NCBI RefSeq assembly: GCF_030865425.1
Contig: NZ_JAVFCB010000004.1
Coordinates: 310,001-374,000 of the forward strand
Reading direction: 5' to 3'
Length of the DNA: 64,000 nucleotides
From: Microbacterium capsulatum
Lineage (GTDB): Bacteria > Actinomycetota > Actinomycetes > Actinomycetales > Microbacteriaceae
Made by a program: the position numbers and the translations under genes. This document shows positions 1-7,665 of this stretch, piece after piece. Below the pieces are notes generated by a model. That model made no database searches and was not told the DNA's origin. It saw only the letters and a list, made by a program, of their open reading frames with translations. How positions within the stretch are numbered: the first letter of the stretch is position 1; every line of letters begins with the position of its first letter.

Positions 1-19
1 TGCGGCAGCCAACGCTCGC

Positions 20-793
20 TTGAAGGCGAAGCAGAGCACTTTTGTTCTGACGCGCTGGCTGAACAACGACGGGGCAAGGGCCTTCTACGGAGTGTTCGAC
101 ACTCGTGGAGGCCCAGGCGAGCCTCTTGCATCAATTATGGGCAGAGCGAGTTCAGACTTCGACAAGCTCAAGGCGTCCGATAAGGGCAACTGGCGGCGGC
201 ACGTCGAGACAGAGACCGTGGCGGGCTACCTCTGGCACCTTGGAGCGTTCCGGCGACAGGGGCGCTGGATTGTCCGGCGCTGGGTTTTCGTCGGCGTGAG
301 AGGCGAGGGCGCAGCCAAAGACACACAGCGTTGGTCACAGCGAATCAAGCTCGACTGGAAGCGGCGCGCAGCAGGACAGGGTGGGAGTGGCTCCTTCTCC
401 GGATGGGCGCGGGTTCGGGGTGATCGCCAAGCCGAGATCATCGCTCGCGTAGCCGCCGGGGTCACGCGATACGAACTTGGCCACGCAAAGGAGCGCGACA
501 TTCGGCTGGGGGCGCGAATCATCGAAGCTCACGACGTTGGAGAACGCGCCTGGCGGCCAGACGAGGCATCGATCGATGATCCCTGGTTCGTGGAATATGC
601 CACGGCATTTCCAGGGAAGCCGACGTGGCAGAGCTCTCGGGCGTCAAGTAGTGCCTCGGAGTGGCGATCAGCGCTGGAGGACGAGGACTTCAAGAGGATC
701 CGATTCAGCAGCAGCCACATGCGGCGTTCGAAGAAGGCAGAGGTGGCGCGCATCAGCGGCAAACGGAAGCCCATCGAAGGCGATATCTGGTAA
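20..793 (+). CDS. Hypothetical protein, possibly 5'-truncated by the window edge
   Basis: Unrecognised protein of 257 residues if the TTG at 20 is the start. The same frame is open without a stop to the window edge (from position 2), and no ribosome binding site can be judged, so the real start may lie outside. The protein is basic and soluble, with many Arg, Trp and Lys residues, and has no visible signal peptide or membrane segment. It stops three bases before the first copy of a 142-bp direct repeat. No family is recognised. Confidence 0.5.
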   Translation: MKAKQSTFVLTRWLNNDGARAFYGVFDTRGGPGEPLASIMGRASSDFDKLKASDKGNWRRHVETETVAGYLWHLGAFRRQGRWIVRRWVFVGVRGEGAAKDTQRWSQRIKLDWKRRAAGQGGSGSFSGWARVRGDRQAEIIARVAAGVTRYELGHAKERDIRLGARIIEAHDVGERAWRPDEASIDDPWFVEYATAFPGKPTWQSSRASSSASEWRSALEDEDFKRIRFSSSHMRRSKKAEVARISGKRKPIEGDIW

Positions 794-795
794 TT

Positions 796-937
796 CTCGT
801 ATTCTTCGAGCGAGCAAAAGAGCGGATGTAGTCATCAGAAGCGCTTGAGGGGGTCGTGGACGTCCCAGATGATCGTCTAGCGCTCTCGCTTCGTCTACTC
901 TCTTTGCGGGCTCTCAGATCGTCGTTGACGACTTCCG
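796..937 (+). repeat. 142-bp direct repeat, copy 1
   Basis: Identical to 1147-1288 except for one base (A at 821 against C at 1172), with an offset of 351 bp. It contains the short palindrome GTCGT-TG-ACGAC at 921-932. No convincing gene occupies it; the open frames that cross it simply recur in both copies. It lies between the hypothetical gene ending at 793 and the 3' end of rep. Confidence 0.9.
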
Positions 938-1034
938 ATGGATTTGGATATCCACGGGTCAGGCTGCTGTTGTGCGGATCGTCAACCCAATTGACCCATG
1001 ATGACTTCAATCGAGGGAGCTGAGGAGAGGAGTC

Positions 1035-1054
1035 AGCCCCGGTGAGCCGGGGCT
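1035..1054. terminator. Hairpin between the two direct repeats
   Basis: Eight-bp perfect stem AGCCCCGG/CCGGGGCT with a four-base loop. A T-rich run follows only after about 20 bases on the plus strand, so this may be a terminator or part of the repeat-bounded region. Confidence 0.45.
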
Positions 1055-1146
1055 ATTCTGAATAGGCTCTAGTTTTAAACCCCCATGCAGTTGTTCCTCA
1101 ACACGCACTTACTGCATTCAATAATCCGAGATTTGGCCAACGGCTC

Positions 1147-1288
1147 CTCGTATTCTTCGAGCGAGCAAAAGCGCGGATGTAGTCATCAGAAGCGCTTGAG
1201 GGGGTCGTGGACGTCCCAGATGATCGTCTAGCGCTCTCGCTTCGTCTACTCTCTTTGCGGGCTCTCAGATCGTCGTTGACGACTTCCG
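1147..1288 (+). repeat. 142-bp direct repeat, copy 2
   Basis: Second copy of the repeat at 796-937, ending 43 bp before the 3' end of the rep gene. It carries the same GTCGT-TG-ACGAC palindrome at 1272-1283. The near-perfect identity of a non-coding sequence next to a replication gene suggests a recent duplication or a repeated cis-acting site such as an origin or resolution site; this is inference. Confidence 0.9.
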
Positions 1289-1331
1289 GACTCCCATCTA
1301 CGGCTTCACGCGAGCGGGCAACACTCAAGCG

Positions 1332-2849
1332 TCAGTCAGTACGGATGGACGTGCGCGCTTCTGCCTCATGCTCGCGTCGAGGCCGGCGACGGCGGGAAGG
1401 GCGCTCAGGAAAATACTCCTCTTCCGAATAGGGCGCATCGGCTTCGAGCTCCTGGGACTTGAATCGGGTTTGGGTGCTACGGCGACCGTGAGCACCAGCG
1501 CCCTGCTTCGTTTCGCGGAGACCTGCGTCATCGAGCGCATTGCGGATGGTCGCGGGGGATACTTCAAACTGATCGACCAGTAGCGCAATGGCGTTGGCTG
1601 CTCTGATCTCCGGCGACAAACCCAGATACGCCTGCTGAATTGCGATGTAACGCTCTGCTTTGTTCGAGCTGATCTTCGCGCGACCCTTCGGCGCTGTCTC
1701 TTCCAGAAACCGGCCGCTTGCCATGTTCGTCACAGCAACGCGCTGTCCGCCCAAGCTCGCCTGCGACCTCGTGTATTTGGAGTTGGATCGATAGCGCAGT
1801 TCGCGCCCTCCACCGGGGATCATCTTGTCGTTGACCCACTCGGCCACATACTTCGCGGTGCGCCGCAGGTAGCGTTCGTCCGGGCGGTCTATCCGAGGAT
1901 CGACGGCGTAAGCATCCTCAGAGGCAGCGACCACGAGCGGATAGACCGTTTCAGCAGTGACAGGCTGTCCGGTGAACATGAGACTGCCCGCATCAGCGGC
2001 GCTCTTCTTGAAGATGTAGGTCCGGCGATTGACTTTGCCGTCTGCGTCGAAGGTCAGCACGACCGCTCTCTTCTTGGCCTTGCGTCCGTCGCGATCTGGC
2101 TCGAACAGTTTCTCGGCCGTTGCGATGCGGACTTCCTGCTCAAGAATGTCTTCGTGGACTTGCTCGAAGTCATCGAAGGCCTCGAGCGCATAGTGGAGGT
2201 TCATTTCGTACCAGGTGCGCGGCTCCCAGTCCGAGTACCACCATATGTAGCCGTCGCTCTGGTTGGTGAGGCTCAGCGGGTTTCGGGATAGTGAGCCGTT
2301 GAAATTCGGGTCACCGCCAAAGAGTCTTGTAATGGCATCTTGGAGTACGTTGAACAGATCTCGCTCCCAGCCCGACTCGTAGGCAGGTTTGTCCATGTGC
2401 CAGATCATCTGGAAAGAGCGCTTGCCGGGTGCGGGATTCAAGCCGACCATCATGGGCTTCACAGGCATGGCGTTGGCAATCTCGAGGACCTGCTTCATGC
2501 GCGCCTTAATGCTGCCCGGAGCCAGCGCGCCGGAGTCCTTGGCGTCAACGTCGAGCACGATCATGTCAGCGAACTTCGGCGTGTTGAAACGAATGTACTC
2601 ATATTCGTGGAGGCGTTTCCACTCCTGCCGAGGGTTGATCTTCCGGCGATTCGGGTACTTTGGATTCTCGACATCATCGAGGTCGACGGCGACCTCGCAC
2701 CAGTACGCGCCGATCAGCTCAGCAAAGCGAGCGCCATGGATCTTTGCATCGAAGATTGTGAAGGCATCTTGGCCAGCCTCGGAGACGGTCGGTGATGCGT
2801 CAGGTTGATGGGGCGGGCTATCTTGCCCAGCGATGATCGTGTCGGCCAT
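1332..2849 (-). CDS. Replication initiator protein, replicase (AEP primase-like) family
   Basis: Probable theta-type plasmid replication initiator of 505 residues. Visible family marks are the hydrophobic strand with LDVD (99-102), a NPAPGKR...QMIWHMDKPAY block (about 138-157) and GDPNFNG...SRNP (about 179-191), which match the primase-like catalytic core of replicase-family Rep proteins such as those of pAL5000- and ColE2-type plasmids. A helix-turn-helix-like stretch (about 425-445) and a very basic Arg-rich tail follow. A candidate antisense RNA overlaps its leader, and 142-bp direct repeats follow its 3' end. In an integrated element it would drive replication of the excised circle. The family assignment is fairly sure; the exact mechanism is inferred. 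Confidence 0.75.
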   Translation of the reverse strand: MADTIIAGQDSPPHQPDASPTVSEAGQDAFTIFDAKIHGARFAELIGAYWCEVAVDLDDVENPKYPNRRKINPRQEWKRLHEYEYIRFNTPKFADMIVLDVDAKDSGALAPGSIKARMKQVLEIANAMPVKPMMVGLNPAPGKRSFQMIWHMDKPAYESGWERDLFNVLQDAITRLFGGDPNFNGSLSRNPLSLTNQSDGYIWWYSDWEPRTWYEMNLHYALEAFDDFEQVHEDILEQEVRIATAEKLFEPDRDGRKAKKRAVVLTFDADGKVNRRTYIFKKSAADAGSLMFTGQPVTAETVYPLVVAASEDAYAVDPRIDRPDERYLRRTAKYVAEWVNDKMIPGGGRELRYRSNSKYTRSQASLGGQRVAVTNMASGRFLEETAPKGRAKISSNKAERYIAIQQAYLGLSPEIRAANAIALLVDQFEVSPATIRNALDDAGLRETKQGAGAHGRRSTQTRFKSQELEADAPYSEEEYFPERPSRRRRPRREHEAEARTSIRTD

Positions 2850-3082
2850 GCGCGTGCTCCTGTCGGATTAGGAGTCAGGCGCGACCTGTCGATAGGGCAC
2901 CTGATCTCAGTCTTCGTTCGAGCGCGGGTCTTTGAATGATCGGCTTAGCGGGCTGATCGGACTCGTCGCTTAAGACGATTTGTATCAGGTAGTTCGCGTA
3001 GAACTTGCGATGAGCAGAATTGACCCCATCCGAGATCCCAGATGTAGGTTCAAAATGTCGCAACGGGCGCTAGAATCAAGAA

Positions 3083-3167
3083 CGTAGATCGCGCCCGAGG
3101 GCCTTAGCAACCCTCTGATCTCAGTCTTGGGCCCCCGGCTTTCTGGTCGGGGGCCCCGTTCGTTTTT
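3083..3167 (+). ncRNA. Candidate small antisense RNA upstream of rep
   Basis: A plausible promoter (TTCAAA at 3049-3054, 16-bp spacer, TAGAAT at 3071-3076) precedes about 85 nt with no open frame that ends in a strong terminator. The transcript would fold as a GAGGG/CCCTC stem-loop (3097-3115), an unpaired CTGATCTCAGTCTT (3115-3128) and the terminator hairpin. The same 14 nt recur exactly at 2901-2914, in the leader of the oppositely transcribed rep gene, so the RNA could pair with the rep mRNA there as well as in cis. This resembles copy-control RNAs of plasmids. A protein-binding repeat is the alternative reading. Confidence 0.45.
3129..3165 (+). terminator. Strong rho-independent terminator
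   Basis: Nine-bp perfect stem GGGCCCCCG/CGGGGGCCC (3129-3137 and 3148-3156) with a ten-base loop, followed by GTTCGTTTTT. The T-run is on the plus strand only, so it ends a plus-strand transcript although no plus-strand gene lies just upstream. Confidence 0.8.
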
Positions 3168-3267
3168 CCGCGAGAATTCGCGGTTCTCCGGAAACTTCCG
3201 CTGGCGTCGAAACGCCGAGTACAGTTCGCTCGCTCGACTCGCTACGACGACCAGAAGGAGAACGAAC

Positions 3268-3723
3268 ATGCAGATCACCGACACGCCCGGGCGTGCATTG
3301 GCCCTACTCGACCGAGCGGTGCTCCTGCGACTGGATCCGGATCCGGAAGTGGCCGTGCCCTTCGATCACGCGACCGATGAGCCGCTCACAGCAGGGCCCA
3401 ACGGAGCGAACCCCGAGGTGTACCTGAGCATCATGGTCGACCTTTGCCAAGCAAACTCGACTCTCGATCTGCTCGGATGGGGGAGCGGATGCTCCGGACA
3501 TGACGCTGCCTGCCCGATCCCTCACGCGGCGTTCGCCCACCACCAGTCCGCGCTCTTCTGGATCGATGACTGCGCGGATGATTGCCGCTATGACGACCTG
3601 GTTGTGATGATCGACAAGCTACTGGACAGTGCGGAGTTCGGTGCCGTGCATCAGGCGCTTGCGGGCATCGTTCTACGAGGGGCGATCGAACCCTGCCCGT
3701 CAATCGCCCGTCCGAAGCGCTGA
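3268..3723 (+). CDS. Hypothetical protein
   Basis: Unrecognised acidic soluble protein of 151 residues. The ATG at 3268 is preceded by AAGGAG at a good distance (3255-3260), which decides it over longer upstream frames that run through the terminator. It contains several Cys and His residues in the middle (around 73-93, including C-S-G-H-D-A-A-C) that could bind metal, but no known motif is recognised. It stands alone, downstream of the candidate small RNA and convergent with the ribbon-helix-helix gene. Confidence 0.65.
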   Translation: MQITDTPGRALALLDRAVLLRLDPDPEVAVPFDHATDEPLTAGPNGANPEVYLSIMVDLCQANSTLDLLGWGSGCSGHDAACPIPHAAFAHHQSALFWIDDCADDCRYDDLVVMIDKLLDSAEFGAVHQALAGIVLRGAIEPCPSIARPKR

Positions 3724-3807
3724 GTGCTTCGTGGACGCGAATTGATCGCGAGTTCGACTCGTCGTCGCTAATGAGACATACGGGCGCTTGAATCGGCGCA
3801 TATCGCT

Positions 3808-4062
3808 TCAAGCCTTGACCTCGCGGCTGGGCACGCCATGGGGGAACTTGCGCTGGAAGTACTGCTCGATGGCCTCAGTGACAATCTCGCCCGGAAGGGT
3901 GCTCGTTGCCTCCGCCATTTCGCGCAGATGGGCACGAGCTTGTGGACTAAGACGCAATGTGACTGAGATCGGGCGCTCGGCGTCATCCTCGTATACCCGA
4001 GGCCGGCCAACAGGCTGCTTCGGCCGCGCCGCCTCGCCATGTCCCCGCTCTGCCCTCGCCAT
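3808..4062 (-). CDS. Ribbon-helix-helix DNA-binding protein (CopG-like)
   Basis: Small basic regulator of about 84 residues. The pattern R-P-I-S-V-T-L-R-L-S-P followed by two helices (Q-A-R-A-H-L-R-E-M-A and P-G-E-I-V-T-E-A-I-E-Q-Y) is the beta strand-helix-helix fold of CopG/Arc/MetJ-type repressors. An upstream ATG at 4101 would add 13 residues but lies in the loop of a 15-bp hairpin, so the ATG at 4062 is preferred. It follows a small minus-strand gene and could regulate this cluster or, as in other plasmids, rep or partition genes. Confidence 0.65.
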   Translation of the reverse strand: MARAERGHGEAARPKQPVGRPRVYEDDAERPISVTLRLSPQARAHLREMAEATSTLPGEIVTEAIEQYFQRKFPHGVPSREVKA

Positions 4063-4078
4063 CCCTTGAGGGTAGCGG

Positions 4079-4120
4079 CCCCGATCGCGACCACGTGGCA
4101 TCGACTGGTCGCGATCGGGG
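4079..4120. terminator. Perfect 15-bp-arm hairpin
   Basis: Arms CCCCGATCGCGACCA (4079-4093) and its exact complement (4106-4120) with a 12-base loop. It starts just after the stop of the small minus-strand gene at 4129, so it probably terminates that transcript. It also sits just upstream of the ribbon-helix-helix start at 4062 and could be an operator. There is no clear T-run on the minus strand. Confidence 0.6.
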
Positions 4121-4128
4121 TTCCTTTG

Positions 4129-4332
4129 TCAGACTCGGCCGCTCCGACGTGCTTCGAAGCGAGCACGGTCTTCGTCGGTCATACGTCGGATTACAACCTC
4201 GCTGCTGGGTGCTTCAGTGCGCAGATCGTCCGGTTTCGCGGTGTGGCTGCCACCGGTTCGTCCTCCGGCCTTGGAGCGCGTGCGCTTCTTGCTTCGCAGT
4301 TTCCCGATTCGTGCTTCGTTCCTTCGAGCCAT
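4129..4332 (-). CDS. Small very basic hypothetical protein
   Basis: A 67-residue frame starting MARRNEARIGK, extremely rich in Arg and Lys in its first half, then T-E-A-P-S-S-E-V-V-I-R-R-M-T-D-E-D-R-A-R-F-E-A-R-R. A 15-bp hairpin follows the stop at once, which supports it as the end of a transcript. The longer frame from 4443 has no better start. The ribosome binding site is weak, so the gene call is tentative. No family is recognised. Confidence 0.4.
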   Translation of the reverse strand: MARRNEARIGKLRSKKRTRSKAGGRTGGSHTAKPDDLRTEAPSSEVVIRRMTDEDRARFEARRSGRV

Positions 4333-4384
4333 CAGTGCGCCACAGCCAACTGTCGAGTGGTCTTCATGTCCGGTTCCGTTCGGT

Positions 4385-4972
4385 TCAGCCGCGGCGCTCA
4401 AGCCGGGCAAGGGTCTGCAAGATGTGCGCGGCAGGCTCGACAACCTCGCGTCCCAGGCGATCGTAGAGCTCAGCGAACGCGTGACCGGAGATGAAGCTCC
4501 GGATCGCTCCGGGCCAAATGAGCAGATCTACGCTCCCGGGGACCGAGTTGAGATCGCCGTCCTGGGTTGGCACGAACACGACAATCGCTGATACGTCAGC
4601 TCCGGGCAGCTTGAATCGGATGCGTTCCATCGCTGCCTCCATATTCCTGCTCAGCTTCCAGTCGCCGTTCGGGCGATACCACCCGAGCCCTTTCATCGGT
4701 CGGACCTCTCCCAAGAGAGGAAACGACCAGAACCGGGAACCGGCCCAACGCTTCACATCGATAAGCACGACTCGGTTGCCGTTTACGAGAACACAGTCAA
4801 TGTCGCCGCCCAGATGCGGTCGGTTTGGCACGTCAGGGATGCTCAACGAGTAGAACACCTGGAACTTGTCCAGGCCGGATTTCTTGATACCTCTGGAGAA
4901 GTACCTCTCCCCGAGCTGACCGACTCGTCCTTGTGCACCGAAGGTCTCCTGAAGGGATCGATACCGGTTCAT
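4385..4972 (-). CDS. NERD (nuclease-related) domain protein
   Basis: Protein of 195 residues with the NERD/PD-(D/E)xK-like pattern: G-E (21-22) in the first helix, GGDIDCVL (56-63) and V-V-L-I-D-V-K (68-74), which gives the D...DxK active-site core of this nuclease superfamily. It is predicted to be cytoplasmic. The ATG at 4972 overlaps the stop of the upstream gene (ATGA), so the two are translationally coupled and probably work together. NERD proteins on mobile elements are often suspected to act on DNA in defence or transfer. That role is inference. Confidence 0.65.
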   Translation of the reverse strand: MNRYRSLQETFGAQGRVGQLGERYFSRGIKKSGLDKFQVFYSLSIPDVPNRPHLGGDIDCVLVNGNRVVLIDVKRWAGSRFWSFPLLGEVRPMKGLGWYRPNGDWKLSRNMEAAMERIRFKLPGADVSAIVVFVPTQDGDLNSVPGSVDLLIWPGAIRSFISGHAFAELYDRLGREVVEPAAHILQTLARLERRG

Positions 4973-5700
4973 GCCGCGTCCCCGTCCGGACCGTCGAGCT
5001 GCCCAGTCCGCTCCAGATCGTGCCACCAGCTCATGTGTTCGTCGAAGACGATCTCCTGAGCGAGGTCAAGATGGTCGCGGATCTCGGTCAGGTCAAAGCC
5101 GAGCGCGAAGTGTGCTCGCAAAGACCCACGTTCCTCATCGGTAGCACGTGGACGCTCGCGCTCCTGATTCAGTCGCGGCATGGGCGCTTCCACGATCCGG
5201 GCGACCATGTCCTCACTGTCGTCCCACGGCCAAGCGAGCTCCTCTCCTCGAGGGGGCTGTGACGCCGTGGAGTCCAGGAGCTTTACGGCGACCTCTGGAG
5301 GATACTTGCTCTCGTACGCACGGATGACGTTCGCGGCGATCGCGAGCACGCCTTGCGCCACGAACACGAACGCCTCTTCGGACTCGACGGGACCACCCCA
5401 CGCCTGCGCGGTGTCGTGGGGAAGGATGATGACCTCGCCTGAGATGTAGCGATGAGTCAGCCGCAGCCACTGGTCGATCTGGCGTAGAAGGGTCGCGGGC
5501 GATCGATCCGTCATGCCGAGGCGAGCCTGATAATCACGAATGACGGCTGCAGCTGGCTCCTCGTCATGGAACCGAAGCCCTCGCACGATGCTGAGCGCAC
5601 TGTCCGTATCGAGCAGCAGTCGTTCAGACATCGGGCCAAGCCCATTGAAGGTTCCCGTGTGCTCGATTTCGTGGCAGATGTGGACGTGCCTCTGGTTCAT
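4969..5700 (-). CDS. Hypothetical protein coupled to the NERD protein
   Basis: Unrecognised protein of about 243 residues. The ATG at 5700 (M-N-Q-R-H-V-H-I-C-H-E-I-E-H) has GGAG five bases upstream and is preferred over the ATG at 5781, which has no ribosome binding site. The N-terminus is His-rich (H-V-H-I-C-H-E-I-E-H) and the C-terminus acidic. No signal peptide is seen; one moderately hydrophobic helix lies near E-A-F-V-F-V-A-Q-G-V-L-A-I-A-A-N-V. Its stop overlaps the NERD gene start by four bases. Transcription probably begins in the AT-rich divergent region at 5770-5815. Confidence 0.6.
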   Translation of the reverse strand: MNQRHVHICHEIEHTGTFNGLGPMSERLLLDTDSALSIVRGLRFHDEEPAAAVIRDYQARLGMTDRSPATLLRQIDQWLRLTHRYISGEVIILPHDTAQAWGGPVESEEAFVFVAQGVLAIAANVIRAYESKYPPEVAVKLLDSTASQPPRGEELAWPWDDSEDMVARIVEAPMPRLNQERERPRATDEERGSLRAHFALGFDLTEIRDHLDLAQEIVFDEHMSWWHDLERTGQLDGPDGDAA

Positions 5701-5769
5701 TTTTGCTCCATGATCTGGTATTCCGCGCGTGATCCCGCGAGCTTCGAGGCGATTGTACGCGTCAGTCTT

Positions 5770-5848
5770 TCCTTTGAACATTAATTCTGCGAATAATTAA
5801 TTACGCGACGATCTCGTACTGCTAGCCAACCCGGAGAGGACCGATGAC
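5770..5848. promoter_or_regulatory. AT-rich divergent promoter region
   Basis: A short AT-rich island separates the minus-strand NERD pair from the plus-strand HAD operon. On the plus strand TTGAAC (5776-5781) is followed, after about 17 bases, by TTAATT. The element-wide motif CTCGTACT...CTAG lies at 5814-5825, and GGAGAGGA precedes the GTG start at 5849. Confidence 0.5.
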
Positions 5849-6502
5849 GTGCCCCCCACGCCGCCCAATGACGACCTGCCAACCCCTTCGCGCACAGAGC
5901 CAACGGCTCGGAAGTACGATCTGGACTCGGCCGACCAGAATGAGGGACCTCGACTGGTTATCGCCCTCGACATCGACGGCGTGCTTGCCCGCCACCTCGA
6001 TGACGTTGAGCTTCGCCAGATGCCCAACGACTACGCGGACCTCCCATTCGGTGCGGTATGGGTCGAGGATCATCGTGGGCAGACCCGGCTCCTGCACACT
6101 GCCCCGGCCGTCATCGTTGAGTTGGACGAGATTGTGCGCAAACCGGGGGTTCAACTCGTCTGGGTTTCGTCGGACGCTCCGTGGACCCTGCCCCGAGCGA
6201 TAGAGCTTGCGTTCGGGGGCCGACTCGCCAGTGGTGTGGTCGTCACCGACCGAAGCAGGGCGAGCAACTGGAAGATGACTCAGTTGCTCCGGTATCTGCG
6301 CTCAGCAGGAGATCCGCCGTTTGTATGGGCAGACGACAAGGCCATCGAGTTCGCCTTTCGGGTGTCCCGAGCCTTCCGAGACGGCAACGTCGGCCCCAGT
6401 CAGCGACTGCTCATCACGACCAGTCCAGCCACTGGCCTCACCCTCGACGAGGTTGAGGCCATCCGAGAATTCATGCAGGGCGTGATTGGAAAGAGGCCAT
6501 GA
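5849..6502 (+). CDS. HAD-like phosphatase (Swiss-Army-Knife-type HAD), copy 1
   Basis: Protein of 217 residues with HAD superfamily marks: motif I LDIDGV (40-45, nucleophile D41 and acid/base D43), a motif II-like W-V-S-S-D-A-P-W, a K in N-W-K-M-T-Q-L-L, and W-A-D-D-K as motif IV. The last part reads L-L-I-T-T-S-P-A-T-G-L-T, as in two other proteins of this element. The GTG at 5849 has GGAGAGGA nine bases upstream. It heads a run of coupled genes. HAD domains of this compact type have been linked to RNA or nucleotide 5'/3' end repair, so the substrate here may be a nucleic acid end; that is inference. Confidence 0.65.
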   Translation: MPPTPPNDDLPTPSRTEPTARKYDLDSADQNEGPRLVIALDIDGVLARHLDDVELRQMPNDYADLPFGAVWVEDHRGQTRLLHTAPAVIVELDEIVRKPGVQLVWVSSDAPWTLPRAIELAFGGRLASGVVVTDRSRASNWKMTQLLRYLRSAGDPPFVWADDKAIEFAFRVSRAFRDGNVGPSQRLLITTSPATGLTLDEVEAIREFMQGVIGKRP

Positions 6503-6912
6503 CCGACGCTCGAAGTATGGCCGGCCCTGTCTACACGTTCGCCGCAATTGATCCGTCGATGCCCGGCACCTTTCTGGTGCACACGATCACCGGCACGATG
6601 CACATCGTGGTCAATGATTCGGCAGGTGAGTCAGCCGTGCGCCGAGTCCGGCCACAGGCCAACTCCGAGTTCGTCGGTGATTGCGACTGGCTGCCAATCG
6701 AGTACAACGAGATCCGGGTGGGCGAGGAGGCATCGTTCTTGTTCACCCGATCTGGGGTCCATGACTGGGATCCCGCATATCTCGGCAGGCGGCGGCGCAC
6801 GCCCCGTGTCATTCAGATCACTCTGTACGACGGACGTCCCGCGCTACCTGACCCGGGTAGCTTCGGTCGTCCGCGTGGGTTGCCGATTTCGACGCGTGTG
6901 GAGGCATTGTGA
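6499..6912 (+). CDS. Hypothetical protein in HAD operon
   Basis: Unrecognised protein of 137 residues, probably all-beta at the N-terminus (Y-T-F-A-A-I-D-P-S-M-P-G-T-F-L-V-H-T-I-T). The ATG at 6499 overlaps the stop of the upstream HAD gene by four bases and its own stop overlaps the next start, so it belongs to a tightly coupled operon. No membrane segment or metal motif is seen. Confidence 0.65.
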   Translation: MTDARSMAGPVYTFAAIDPSMPGTFLVHTITGTMHIVVNDSAGESAVRRVRPQANSEFVGDCDWLPIEYNEIRVGEEASFLFTRSGVHDWDPAYLGRRRRTPRVIQITLYDGRPALPDPGSFGRPRGLPISTRVEAL

Positions 6913-7220
6913 ACCTGCTGGACGACTACTGGCACATGTACGATCTCACGCTACGCACGATCAGAGAGGACAAGCCGGACACCTTCCTTGAGGTCGCTGC
7001 GATCCTGAACCGATTCCAGCAGCCGACCTGCACGGGTGATGCCTTCTTCCCGGATGGCGCCGACGACATCTTGGGGGAGGCGCTGCATGACGCAGGCTGG
7101 TACGTCAGTTGGCAGGCTGACTACCTTTGGACGGCAACGCATCCCCGAACGCGAGCGCGCATCCGATTCGTTGAGGGCGACCTTTACGATGAGACACCAA
7201 CTGAGGGTGGCAAGCGTTGA
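6909..7220 (+). CDS. Hypothetical protein in HAD operon
   Basis: Unrecognised acidic protein of 103 residues beginning with a GTG at 6909 that overlaps the previous stop (GTGA). It contains G-D-A-F-F-P-D-G-A-D-D-I-L-G-E-A-L-H-D-A and several Trp residues in W-Y-V-S-W-Q-A-D-Y-L-W. Its position between coupled genes supports it as real, but the sequence alone gives no function. Confidence 0.65.
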   Translation: MNLLDDYWHMYDLTLRTIREDKPDTFLEVAAILNRFQQPTCTGDAFFPDGADDILGEALHDAGWYVSWQADYLWTATHPRTRARIRFVEGDLYDETPTEGGKR

Positions 7221-7233
7221 ACGGTATTGCCCA

Positions 7234-7665
7234 ATGAAACCTCATCGACGGCGCGACTGCCCTGACAAGGTCGTTGCGGTCCTCACAAGCGTTGAAAGGT
7301 ACCTGGCCGCCACCCGCGGGCCAGGCGAAGTAGCCACAGGTCTATCGGTACTCTTCCGCGATCGATACGGAGACGACTGCTCTGTATTGATCTGTAGCGA
7401 GCCCGCAGACGTCGTCTTCGTCATGTTGAACGCGCCGACCATCGTCATCCCGTTCTGTGAGCAGCACGCCGCCCAAGTCGCGGCGGAGTACGCCGATCTC
7501 ATGGAGCACCTGCCGATCCTGACGGACGAGGCCCGGGCCTACTTCCGAGATGAAGGCGACAGTCCCGATTCGCTCTGCGTTCATTGGACGCCCAATCGCG
7601 ACGCGAACGAACGTCGAGACGACAACGCACCGGAGGGCGCTCAGAAAGACGCTGATGAACGCTGA
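7234..7665 (+). CDS. Hypothetical protein in HAD operon
   Basis: Unrecognised protein of about 143 residues from the ATG at 7234. The frame is open upstream, and a GTG near 7208 would give a start overlapping the previous gene, so the start is uncertain. The middle (S-V-L-I-C-S-E-P-A-D-V-V-F-V-M-L-N-A-P-T-I-V-I-P-F) looks like buried beta strands and the tail is acidic and low in complexity. It overlaps the second HAD gene by 11 bases. Confidence 0.55.
   Translation: MKPHRRRDCPDKVVAVLTSVERYLAATRGPGEVATGLSVLFRDRYGDDCSVLICSEPADVVFVMLNAPTIVIPFCEQHAAQVAAEYADLMEHLPILTDEARAYFRDEGDSPDSLCVHWTPNRDANERRDDNAPEGAQKDADER

Noticed and set aside
753..1328. Two similar minus-strand frames of 76-85 codons
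   Set aside because: They share sequence only because they cross the two copies of the 142-bp direct repeat. No start site supports translation.
2875..3063. 62-codon frame upstream of rep
   Set aside because: TTG start without a ribosome binding site. Kept only as a possible rep leader peptide in the antisense RNA finding, not as a gene.
3127..3267. Longer 5' end for the gene at 3268
   Set aside because: It would be translated through the strong terminator at 3129-3165; the ATG at 3268 has an AAGGAG site.
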